DNA from: Nitrospina sp.
Lineage (GTDB): Bacteria > Nitrospinota > Nitrospinia > Nitrospinales > Nitrospinaceae
NCBI GenBank assembly: GCA_004357365.1
Contig: SMVT01000070.1
Location: 1-8,611, forward strand
DNA: 8,611 nucleotides
Direction of reading: 5' to 3'
The position numbers and the translations under genes are program-made. The notes beneath the pieces were generated by a model. That model saw only the letters and a list, made by a program, of their open reading frames with translations, was not told the DNA's origin and searched no databases. This document shows, piece by piece, positions 1 to 6,809 of this stretch (its first letter is position 1; the number at the start of each line of letters is the position of its first letter).

Positions 1-305
1 ATCAGGAAGGCATGAAAATGGTGCTGGCGTCGGGGATCGATCCGCAGGGAATGGTCCGGGTATTCAAAAAGCTGGAAGAAGAAGAACTGCGCATGCTGGG
101 TCTGGACCAAAAAAACAGTGAAGACGGTGACAAAGAAGTTCCCGGCTGGATGCGCCTGCTCTCCACCCATCCCGCCGGCAAGGACCGCGTGGCCATGCTG
201 ATCCGGATGGCCGAGGACTCGCCTCCCAATGTCCGGCCGCTCCTGCCGGATGTGGAATGGCAGCGCATGCACCGCAAAGCGAACAAAGCGGAATTCGGTT
301 TCTGA
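1..305 (+). CDS. M48 family metallopeptidase, C-terminal fragment
   Basis: The gene enters the window in frame from base 3, so about 100 C-terminal residues are visible; the true start lies upstream. The visible part reads like the end of an M48 zinc peptidase. A segment of the type ASGIDPQGMVRVFKKLEEEE matches the helix after the zinc-binding region. It is followed by the family hallmark LLSTHPAGKDRVAML (the S-T-H-P....R block near the C terminus of BepA/LoiP/Oma1-type M48 proteins). The HExxH zinc site itself would be upstream and cannot be checked. Such enzymes act in the periplasm or at the membrane in envelope protein quality control. hldD starts 16 nt after the stop, so the two may be co-transcribed. 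The Lys/Arg-rich tail ends in EFGF. The family call is fairly safe; the subfamily is not resolvable. Confidence 0.75.
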   Translation, partial: QEGMKMVLASGIDPQGMVRVFKKLEEEELRMLGLDQKNSEDGDKEVPGWMRLLSTHPAGKDRVAMLIRMAEDSPPNVRPLLPDVEWQRMHRKANKAEFGF

Positions 306-321
306 TCCCAACGGAGAATTC

Positions 322-1293
322 ATGATAGTGGTCACCGGCGGCGCGGGATTTATCGGAAGCGCCCTCGTTCATGCCCTCAACCAGCGCGGATGCACCGGCA
401 TCCTGATCGTCGATCATGAGGATCACCCGGAAAAAAAGAACAATCTGGCGCCGCTGAAATATTCCCGCCGCATCGATCCGGACACGTTTCTCGCGCAGGT
501 GCGGGACGGGTCCCTGAAGGGAGTGGACACCCTGTTCCACCTGGGTGCCTGTTCCTCCACCACGGAAACGGACGTCGATTTCCTGGCCCGCAACAATGTC
601 CAGTTCACCCAACATCTGGCGCGCTATTGTCTCGACCGGGACATCCGGTTCATCTACGCGTCGAGTGCGGCGACTTACGGCGACGGCGGGCAGGGTTATT
701 CGGACGACATCTCCCGGCTGGAGAGGTTACAACCGCTCAACCCTTACGGCCAGAGCAAACAGGATTTCGATCTGTGGGCCGGGCAGGAGGGGGTGCTGGA
801 CCGGGTGGTGGGTCTCAAGTACTTCAACGTGTTCGGTCCTAACGAGTACCATAAGGAAGACATGCGAAGCATGGTATTGAAAGGCTACGAGCAGATTCGC
901 GAGTCCGGGAAAATCCGCCTGTTCAAATCCTATCGCCCCGAATACGGCGACGGAGAACAGGTGCGCGACTTTATTTATGTGAAAGATGCGGTGGCGATGA
1001 CACTGTTCTTCCTGGACCGTCCGGAGGTCTGCGGGCTGTTCAACGTGGGCACCGGTCAGGCGCGCTCCTGGAACGATCTGGCCCGCGCTCTGTTCGCGGC
1101 GATGGACCGGGAGGTGAATATTGAAATCATCGAGATGCCCGATGCCATACGGAAACAGTACCAGTACCACACCTGCGCCGAGATCGGCAAAATTCAGGCC
1201 GCCGGGTATACGCGTCCGCCCCTCCCTCTGGCACAGGCGGTTCACGATTACGTGACCGGCTACCTCATCCCCGGAACGCATCTGGCGCCCTGA
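322..1293 (+). CDS. hldD: ADP-L-glycero-D-manno-heptose 6-epimerase (HldD/RfaD/GmhD)
   Basis: Predicted 323-residue cytosolic SDR epimerase (E. coli HldD is about 310). The family converts ADP-D-glycero-D-manno-heptose to the L,D form, the last step in making the heptose donor for the LPS inner core. The N-terminal NADP-binding loop is VTGGAGFIGS (G6-x-x-G9-x-x-G12). SSAATYG (114-120) and the Tyr-x-x-x-Lys pair YGQSK (Y142, K146) form the SDR catalytic core. The segment KYFNVFGPNEYHKEDM places a lysine at 178, matching the second catalytic lysine of HldD and separating it from GalE/RfbB relatives. VRDFIYVKD and FNVGTG are further extended-SDR landmarks. An in-frame ORF extends upstream, but the ATG at 322 is chosen because it gives the canonical MIVVTGGAG start and has GGAGA at 313-317. 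It follows the M48 gene closely, so both concern the envelope. Confidence 0.95.
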   Translation: MIVVTGGAGFIGSALVHALNQRGCTGILIVDHEDHPEKKNNLAPLKYSRRIDPDTFLAQVRDGSLKGVDTLFHLGACSSTTETDVDFLARNNVQFTQHLARYCLDRDIRFIYASSAATYGDGGQGYSDDISRLERLQPLNPYGQSKQDFDLWAGQEGVLDRVVGLKYFNVFGPNEYHKEDMRSMVLKGYEQIRESGKIRLFKSYRPEYGDGEQVRDFIYVKDAVAMTLFFLDRPEVCGLFNVGTGQARSWNDLARALFAAMDREVNIEIIEMPDAIRKQYQYHTCAEIGKIQAAGYTRPPLPLAQAVHDYVTGYLIPGTHLAP

Positions 1294-1319
1294 TCCGGCC
1301 GTCGCCAAAACGCCGGATC
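1292..1319 (+). repeat. 8-bp perfect inverted repeat over the hldD stop codon
   Basis: GATCCGGC (1292-1299) and GCCGGATC (1312-1319) are perfect inverted arms around a 12-base spacer. The left arm begins inside the TGA stop codon of hldD. In RNA this would be a GC-rich hairpin at the 3' end of the transcript. No T-run follows, so it is not a textbook intrinsic terminator. It may be a transcript-end stabiliser, a Rho-associated structure or chance. Confidence 0.4.
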
Positions 1320-1352
1320 GCATGCGGATCGGGTTCCATTCCGGCACCGCTT

Positions 1353-1381
1353 TTGATACCCTTCCCAACGAACTTTATCCT
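1353..1381 (+). promoter_or_regulatory. Candidate sigma70-type promoter for the pentapeptide-repeat gene
   Basis: TTGATA (1353-1358; 5 of 6 to the -35 consensus), a 17-base spacer and TATCCT (1376-1381; 4 of 6 to the -10 consensus). Transcription would begin near 1388, just before AAGGA at 1391-1395 and the ATG at 1404. Position and spacing are good but the -10 match is modest. No experimental support. Confidence 0.35.
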
Positions 1382-1403
1382 CGGATGTGCAAGGAAAACA
1401 CCC

Positions 1404-2063
1404 ATGGACGATTTTTCTGAAGATGCGCTGGTTGCCTTTCTGGAAGATAATAGAGCACAGACCGCAGCGGATACCATTATTAAAAAAGGGGAGAGCATCC
1501 TGACTTTGTTGAGGAACCAGCTCAGCCTGCCCTCCATGGCTCATATGGAGTTGTCGCGTGTGGATTTGTGCGGCGCCGACCTGACCTATTGCGATCTGTG
1601 CGGGGCTAATCTGGAAGAGGCCCTGTTGATCGGTGCTTCGCTTTCCCAAGCGGACTTGATGGATGCCAATTTCACCCGGGCCAACCTGGGCGGCGCTAAT
1701 TTTTTCAACTCAGATATGAGCAACGCGCTGTTTGAAGGGGCCAACCTGGCCAAGGTGGATTTCACCGAAGTGAATGCCGAAGGCGCCAACTTTGCCGGAG
1801 CGGACATCAGCCACGGGTCCATTCTGATGGACGCCAAACTGGCCGGCGCGGATTTTACGAAGGCCGTGATGCAGGGCGTCAAACTGAAGTCGGCGGATTT
1901 GACCGGTGCCCAACTGATCGGGGCGGATTTGCGCGGGGCAGAAAATCTGACTGTCGAGCAATTGCACTCCGCCCATATCGATCCCACCACCCGCCTGCCG
2001 CTTTACATGAAAATCAACTGGCTCAACGACCGGGAATACGAGTGCCACATCAGCGAGGACTAG
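1404..2063 (+). CDS. Pentapeptide-repeat protein
   Basis: Predicted 219-residue soluble protein with no signal peptide. Residues 1-45 are a short helical, acidic N-terminal region. From about residue 48 to 182 there is an almost unbroken run of A(D/N)LXX-type pentapeptides, for example GADLT, GANLE, QADLM, DANFT and RANLG, about 27 units. This predicts a right-handed quadrilateral beta-helix. The end, NLTVEQLHSAHIDPTTRLP, is the typical cap of such repeats. Two cysteines (C56, C66) sit at equivalent turns near the start of the helix. The start at 1404 is preferred over an in-frame ATG at 1353 because AAGGA lies 8 nt upstream and the extra 17 residues look like translated leader. Family members include DNA-gyrase-protecting DNA mimics (Qnr, MfpA), but most have no known role and nothing here points to gyrase. 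The gene converges on the TIR operon. Confidence 0.9.
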   Translation: MDDFSEDALVAFLEDNRAQTAADTIIKKGESILTLLRNQLSLPSMAHMELSRVDLCGADLTYCDLCGANLEEALLIGASLSQADLMDANFTRANLGGANFFNSDMSNALFEGANLAKVDFTEVNAEGANFAGADISHGSILMDAKLAGADFTKAVMQGVKLKSADLTGAQLIGADLRGAENLTVEQLHSAHIDPTTRLPLYMKINWLNDREYECHISED

Positions 2064-2090
2064 CGGATCCAGGAGAACCGTCCGGTGGTA

Positions 2091-3272
2091 TTAATTCTTT
2101 TGAAGGAAGTCTGACAGTTTGTCGAAGGTGGCGTCGAAGTATTCGTGCGAATAGATGATGCCGTTATGATGCAACAGTTCCTCGAGGTCGTCCGGAATTT
2201 CTTTTTTTTGGGGATATTGAAATTCATCCACCATGAAGGGAACGATATTCCGGTGTGTCATGATGGCGTGGGCGATTTCCCGCCGCAGCCAGTCCTCATG
2301 CTGGTCGCAACGGTCCATGGCACCGGGAGACAGCACCACCACGAAATTGGGCACCGATGCGATTTCCCGCAACAGGCGTTCGCCGAACTGTTTCGGTCCC
2401 AGGTCGTCCACGTCCAGAAACGACAGGTGTCCCCTTTTCTTCAACTCCGACTGAACGATGCGTGCCATGATGGAACCGGTCTCCCGGCGGTAGCTGATGA
2501 AGGTGGTTTTTTTCTCAACGGGTTTGATGCCGAGGATCCGGGTCCCCTCGGTCGCCAGTTCCGGTTGCACTTTTTTGATGGCGTCGACAATACGGTGGTC
2601 CCACAGAACCGCCAGCGAAGCGCTGAAGACGCCCAGAAATCCTCCCGTTAAAAGATCCGGCAGCCAGTGAATCCCGAGCGTGAACGAGGACAGGATCACC
2701 GCCAAACTCAGAAAGAAGACCGGGTACCGGAATTTGGACCGGTAGCGGAAGCAGACGAAAATCATGACCAGCGAAAAGGCGGCGGGCAGGCTGGGGAACG
2801 AGTTGTCCAGCGCCTTAAACGACCGGTACAGCTCGATCCACCGGGTGGACCAGGCATCGGAGAGCAGGAGGGCATCCGCCGGCGGGAAGGCCCAGCGCTC
2901 CGGCACCGGAAACACGATAAAAAATACCAGGGCGATCAGATAACTGAGTGCCAGTCCCAGGGTCAAAACCCGGAAGGGTGTAATCTCCCGCCGGAACAGG
3001 AGGCAGGAGCCGACGGCCAGTAACAGCAGGGGAAACACCACATAGTAGGCGATGGAATGGGCGGCGACCACCCCTTTTCCGAGTCCCACGAAGCGCGAAA
3101 AATCCAGTCCCCCTTCCAGTTCTGTAAACACCTGGGCAATGGCATATCCCTTATCGATTTGCGCCGGGGTCTGGAGATTCATCTCCAGCTGGGTCTCGGT
3201 GTAGTTCACGACAAACAGCGTGAGCAGGATGAAGAGCAACCCCATTCGGTTATTTAAAATCCGGTGATTCAT
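2091..3272 (-). CDS. PAP2-like membrane protein fused to a C-terminal TIR domain
   Basis: Predicted 393 residues. Residues 1-225 carry about six hydrophobic helices (roughly 10-22, 72-93, 101-121, 164-175, 183-200, 207-224). Basic loops at RRE 94-96, FRYRSKFRY 175-183 and after helix 6 fit N-in/C-in topology. This part resembles the PAP2/Aur1-type lipid phosphatase fold: FPVPERWAFP, then DNSFPSLPAA (motif 2) and GIHWLPDLLTGG (motif 3, H202 and D206 kept). The motif-2 histidine is replaced by P163, so phosphatase activity is doubtful. After a linker, residues about 256-393 form a TIR domain: TFISYRRETG, FLDVDDLG, FVVVLSP, then DWLRREIAHA, in which E332 sits at the usual NADase glutamate. The TIR would face the cytosol and the PAP2 pocket the periplasm. 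The ATG overlaps the upstream stop (ATGA) and has only a weak AAAGA site, suggesting translational coupling. The fusion is the notable feature; its function is unproven. Confidence 0.85.
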   Translation of the reverse strand: MNHRILNNRMGLLFILLTLFVVNYTETQLEMNLQTPAQIDKGYAIAQVFTELEGGLDFSRFVGLGKGVVAAHSIAYYVVFPLLLLAVGSCLLFRREITPFRVLTLGLALSYLIALVFFIVFPVPERWAFPPADALLLSDAWSTRWIELYRSFKALDNSFPSLPAAFSLVMIFVCFRYRSKFRYPVFFLSLAVILSSFTLGIHWLPDLLTGGFLGVFSASLAVLWDHRIVDAIKKVQPELATEGTRILGIKPVEKKTTFISYRRETGSIMARIVQSELKKRGHLSFLDVDDLGPKQFGERLLREIASVPNFVVVLSPGAMDRCDQHEDWLRREIAHAIMTHRNIVPFMVDEFQYPQKKEIPDDLEELLHHNGIIYSHEYFDATFDKLSDFLQKN

Positions 3273-4954
3273 GATTTTTCTTTAAGCAGATCGGGTGTTT
3301 TGGGCCGGATGACCACCTCGACCAGCGCGAACAGAGCGGCCAGGCCGAACAGCCCGATCAAAACTTTGGTGGTCAGTTTATAGGCGTCTCCGGCCTGCGG
3401 GGCACGTTCCAGAAAGACCCGGTAAGCCACGTTGCCCAGCGGCTCGAACCCGTACTTCCCGTCTTCCCTTTTGGGCAGACCCTTTCCTTCCAATTGGAAG
3501 GAATGAAAATCCGATTGGGTGACCTTCACCATGAAGGGCGTGTCCACATTATATTCATTGGTATTGAAATTGAGCCAGGTGATTTTTTGTACTTTCAGCT
3601 GTTGCCCCACCGGGATTTGAAAATCCACGTCGCGGAGCACCCGCGGGGTATTGTTGTCCATCAGCCAGACATAGCGGATGCGGTGCATTTTTTGTTCCAT
3701 CACCCGGCGGATTTGCGCGGCCAGGTGTTGCATGTCGCCCTGGCGGTAGACCACGGAGAATTCCTGGGTCAGGCCCGAGTCCAGAATGCTGCTGGTCAGC
3801 AGGAGGGAATGATCGTGTCTGGTTTCCAGCGTCCAGAGGACGTCGAACGCGCTGTGGTCGTCTTCATTGAAGAGCACCATCTCCGGTCCGGCAGAGCGCA
3901 CCGCCTGGCGGGCCGCCTCCAGATGTTGTTCATCAATGCCGGTATTGTCTTTCTGCGATTTGCGGATGTTGACGGCCACCGGATGCGGAATGGTTTTGGC
4001 AAGACGCCGCAGGTTCGCGAGCGATTTGCGCGCCTTCGGGCTGGCGTTAAAATCCACCCACTTCAGAATGTCTCCCAGGTCGATAGCGGTGACTTCCATC
4101 TTGCGCAGGGTTTCCACTATTTGCCCCTTGATGGCCGGGTCGAACGGTTTGACCACCACCAAAAGGTCATTGGGCGTGGAGTAGGGCAGTGGGATGAATT
4201 TGAGATCTTCATCGACCTCAAACCGGTTTTTAATGCTTTCCCGCACCGCCGCGAACTCGATCTTCTGTTTTTTAACCAGCGGAATCAAGTCGGCAACGGT
4301 CATCGAGTTCTGCGGCGCCAGGGCGTGAATGGTGATGAATTTGGAGTTGGTTTTGGATGGCGACGGCACGGAAAAGATGCCCTGCTTCCCGAAGAACAAT
4401 GACGGCAGAAAATGGCCCGAGGTGCTGAACTTGCTGGGATAGACAAACCGCGGCGGGAGTTCTCTTTGTTTCAGGAGTTGGACGAAATCCTGCGTCTGCG
4501 TTTTCGGGTTGTTGACATGGGGGACATACTCTTCCGGAGCTTCCTCTTTTTCATAGCCGAAATCCTTGTGGACGACGAAATAATGATTGCTGGTGACGCT
4601 CCTGGCTTTTTTGCTCAAGTACGTCCCCACCACTTCCATGTTCGCGCCCAGCATCTCCGCCACCACAAAAACGTAAGGCGTGACCCGCGCCAGCAGGGGT
4701 CCCTGTTTTTTCGCATCCCAGTTCTGCAGGGTGTCGACCGCCACCTCGTACCTCACGTTCTGTCCTTCAAAGGTCAAAGGGATTTTACCGCGCAAATAAT
4801 CCAGAAGTTTCTGGTCGGCTTTCTGGGTTTCCGCATCCGGAGCCACCGACAGGAATTGAATGGAGACCCTCTCTTGGGCCGGCGCGGTGGTGGCGGACAC
4901 ACCACTCCACACCAGAGCCAGTGCCAGCACACATGTGAGTCGACGCCACTTCAT
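3269..4954 (-). CDS. PhnD-like periplasmic binding protein with C-terminal membrane anchor
   Basis: Predicted 561 residues. The N terminus is a Sec signal peptide: MKWRR, a hydrophobic core, and a likely cut after APA (residue 26). Residues about 29-300 resemble PhnD-type (phosphate/phosphonate family) solute-binding proteins. ARVTPYVFVVAEMLGA (89-104), STSGHFLP (177-184), IEFAAVRE (232-239) and IPLPYSTPNDLLVV (254-267) fit the order of PhnD landmarks. Residues about 305-525 are a further extracytoplasmic region that I do not recognise. One helix at about 530-550 (KVLIGLFGLAALFALVEVVI) is followed by a short basic tail, so the protein should be anchored with its bulk in the periplasm. No ABC permease or ATPase gene is nearby, so sensing is more likely than uptake. 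The ATG at 4954 is one base after the cyclase stop, with GGAG at 4964-4967 (9-nt spacing). A longer ORF from 5071 only overlaps the cyclase and lacks a sensible N terminus. The ligand is unknown. Confidence 0.8.
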   Translation of the reverse strand: MKWRRLTCVLALALVWSGVSATTAPAQERVSIQFLSVAPDAETQKADQKLLDYLRGKIPLTFEGQNVRYEVAVDTLQNWDAKKQGPLLARVTPYVFVVAEMLGANMEVVGTYLSKKARSVTSNHYFVVHKDFGYEKEEAPEEYVPHVNNPKTQTQDFVQLLKQRELPPRFVYPSKFSTSGHFLPSLFFGKQGIFSVPSPSKTNSKFITIHALAPQNSMTVADLIPLVKKQKIEFAAVRESIKNRFEVDEDLKFIPLPYSTPNDLLVVVKPFDPAIKGQIVETLRKMEVTAIDLGDILKWVDFNASPKARKSLANLRRLAKTIPHPVAVNIRKSQKDNTGIDEQHLEAARQAVRSAGPEMVLFNEDDHSAFDVLWTLETRHDHSLLLTSSILDSGLTQEFSVVYRQGDMQHLAAQIRRVMEQKMHRIRYVWLMDNNTPRVLRDVDFQIPVGQQLKVQKITWLNFNTNEYNVDTPFMVKVTQSDFHSFQLEGKGLPKREDGKYGFEPLGNVAYRVFLERAPQAGDAYKLTTKVLIGLFGLAALFALVEVVIRPKTPDLLKEKS

Positions 4955-4955
4955 G

Positions 4956-6746
4956 TTAATGCTCTCCCAGATGATACATGCGGATGCGTCCGAAATTTTT
5001 GGGCAGGGGATGGTTGCCCACGTATTCGCACCGGTAGGTCCCGGCCGCTTCCATCGACAAAAGAGCGGCAAACGGCTCCGTCACGTAGACCGAACCCACC
5101 GGCGTGCAGGGTTCCAGCCGCGCCGTTTTAGTCACGTGGGTCCCGAAATATTCTTTTTTATGGGTCAGCGGATTGTACCCCTCAAAAATCGGGCCGACGT
5201 GCGCGGCGACCCGTAACCCTAAATCCTCCGGCAAATTCATCTCGGCCAGCTCCTCGTCCGAGAAGATTCGGGCCAGTTCCAAGGAAACCCGGGCTGCCGA
5301 CGAAACGGAATCTATCACCAGATAAATCGAGTCGCCCCAGGTGTTGGTGAACAGGATTTCCCCGGAGTGGTCTTTGAGAATCCGTTCGAGGTGATGAAAC
5401 CATTTGGAAATAAACTGCGGCAGTTGTTTTTCCTTGAGACTGCCGTAGCCTTTGACGTCCGCAAAAATCATGGCCTTCATGTGGCGCTTCAGTTCGATTT
5501 TTTGGGTGACGGGAACCGGCAACGGCGCCACCCCCTTGGAGCGGGGCTCGGGCACCGGGATCACCAGATTGCGTTGACCCAACCCTTCCCACAGGTGCAT
5601 GGCGGCGGCAGTGCCGCCGGGGCTGGCGGATGGGTGACCGTTCCACAATACCACTTGGTAGGCGCGCGAGCCCAGGGTTTGCGACCGCAGATACGCCAGG
5701 CCCATGATCTGCTGGGAGCAGGCTGTGTACAACAGGTCATAACCGGTGTAGGCGTCTTCCACAATGTGATACACCGAAGCGGCACGCTCCAGCGCCCGAT
5801 CAAATTTTTCCTCCCATGCCGGACCGGCGGGGGTGACCGAAGTGCGTTTGAACTCTTCCTGGGAGAAGGGGAGGATCACGTTCAATTCTCCGCCCTGGTC
5901 CAGAATTTCCTCCGCGATCATCAGGTCCGTACCGCAGGCCAGCGACCCGAAGGCGATTTTTATATTATGCTGTTTCAGCAGGCTGCGAATCTGTTCCCGG
6001 AGCATGCCCTCATCCGCGGGGTCGATGCCCGGCGATTTCCCCATACCGTGAATGGTTTGGCCCATGAACGCGATGACCGTGGGCGGCCGGATCGCTTCAA
6101 TGCAATCGGTCGGTACCCCCCGATGTTCGCAGATCAGGGACAGCTGTTTCCAGGTGGTGCTCAATTTGCCGTAATCTTGAGCGTGGCCCCGGCAGGCTTG
6201 GGCCAGGGCCGGGCCGACTTCGTCGTTTTTCCCCAACAGCAGATTCGCTTCGGCGCGGGTGACGTCCAGATAGTAATCCTCACTGCCGCCGGAGGAGGCC
6301 ACCGGCCCGCACAGCGTCAACACTTCCTCAGCCAGGCGATGGCAGGCGCTCTGGTCGCCGATGATCAACGACAGGGTGGCGGCGTTGATGGCGGGATAGT
6401 AATTGTTGTTGATGCGATAGGCCTCAAGATACAGGTCGCGCGCTTTTTTGCCCAACTGCGTTTTGATGCCGGGGTCCTTGGCTTTTAAAAATTGATCTTT
6501 GTACAACCGCGCTTCCAGCGAAATGTTGTCCTCGGTGGGCGGCAGGATGACTTTAATTTTCCGGTACCAGTGTGCCGCCTGGGTGGTGGCGCCACTGCGC
6601 GCCAGACTGAGCACCGCCAGATGCGCCAACGTGGGGTCGGCATTCTGCGGGTCCTCCAGGGCCTTACAGGCCACGTCATAGACCCCGACGAAATCTCCCT
6701 TTTTTAATAGCTCGCGCGCCTGGCAAACGAGCGACTCCGTCTGCAT
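4956..6746 (-). CDS. Class III nucleotide cyclase with TPR-like and SLOG-like domains
   Basis: Predicted 596-residue soluble protein, first gene of the operon. Residues 1-215 are helical repeats like the TPR/TRAFs-binding (MAP3K-type) region. Residues about 221-400 look like a SLOG/LOG-type Rossmann nucleotide-binding domain: VIAFMGQTIHG, GSLACGTDLMIAEE (267-280), LPFSQEEFKRTSV (292-304), PGGTAAAM. Residues about 420-596 are a class III adenylate/guanylate cyclase domain. Metal-binding Asp residues are D430 in FADVKGY and D472 in NTWGDSIYLV. The transition-state arginine is R543 in TKTARLE. The base-selecting positions read N468 and E532, not Lys/Asp (adenylate) or Glu/Cys (guanylate), and the transition-state Asn is T539, so the product nucleotide is uncertain. 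The start ATG has GAGG at 6757-6760. No membrane segment is seen. It may make, or perhaps bind, a nucleotide signal for the membrane proteins encoded downstream. Confidence 0.88.
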   Translation of the reverse strand: MQTESLVCQARELLKKGDFVGVYDVACKALEDPQNADPTLAHLAVLSLARSGATTQAAHWYRKIKVILPPTEDNISLEARLYKDQFLKAKDPGIKTQLGKKARDLYLEAYRINNNYYPAINAATLSLIIGDQSACHRLAEEVLTLCGPVASSGGSEDYYLDVTRAEANLLLGKNDEVGPALAQACRGHAQDYGKLSTTWKQLSLICEHRGVPTDCIEAIRPPTVIAFMGQTIHGMGKSPGIDPADEGMLREQIRSLLKQHNIKIAFGSLACGTDLMIAEEILDQGGELNVILPFSQEEFKRTSVTPAGPAWEEKFDRALERAASVYHIVEDAYTGYDLLYTACSQQIMGLAYLRSQTLGSRAYQVVLWNGHPSASPGGTAAAMHLWEGLGQRNLVIPVPEPRSKGVAPLPVPVTQKIELKRHMKAMIFADVKGYGSLKEKQLPQFISKWFHHLERILKDHSGEILFTNTWGDSIYLVIDSVSSAARVSLELARIFSDEELAEMNLPEDLGLRVAAHVGPIFEGYNPLTHKKEYFGTHVTKTARLEPCTPVGSVYVTEPFAALLSMEAAGTYRCEYVGNHPLPKNFGRIRMYHLGEH

Positions 6747-6779
6747 GCCCCAGAAACCTCTTTATATAATTGAAATTGC

Positions 6780-6809
6780 TTGAGTAATTAATACCCTATT
6801 CTAACTCAA
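6780..6809. repeat. Inverted repeat TTGAGT/ACTCAA in the operon promoter region
   Basis: TTGAGT (6780-6785) and ACTCAA (6804-6809) form 6-bp inverted arms separated by 18 bases. Read on the minus strand, the element covers the candidate -10 box and the predicted start of the cyclase-operon transcript, where a repressor operator would lie. The arms are short, so chance is possible. Confidence 0.3.

Noticed and set aside
2064..2090. Possible bidirectional terminator between the convergent stops
   Set aside because: Only a 4-bp ACCG/CGGT palindrome with a 2-base loop and no flanking T-runs of note; too weak to call.
3494..4402. 302-codon plus-strand ORF
   Set aside because: It lies entirely antisense to the PhnD-like gene, has His/Arg-rich composition and no recognisable motif, whereas the minus-strand frame has a signal peptide, family motifs and tight operon spacing.
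5367..6488. 373-codon plus-strand ORF
   Set aside because: It is antisense to the cyclase gene, whose frame carries clear TPR-like, SLOG-like and class III cyclase motifs. The plus-strand product looks like a mirror-frame artefact of GC-rich coding DNA.
2091..6746. Calling the operon a Pycsar system outright
   Set aside because: The cyclase has a different domain order from PycC, the TIR protein has no visible cyclic-nucleotide-binding domain, and a third periplasmic gene is present. Only the general analogy is supported.
2091..6746. Recent horizontal acquisition of the TIR operon
   Set aside because: By eye its base composition and codon use resemble the flanking genes, and no integrase, transposase, tRNA or direct repeat borders it.
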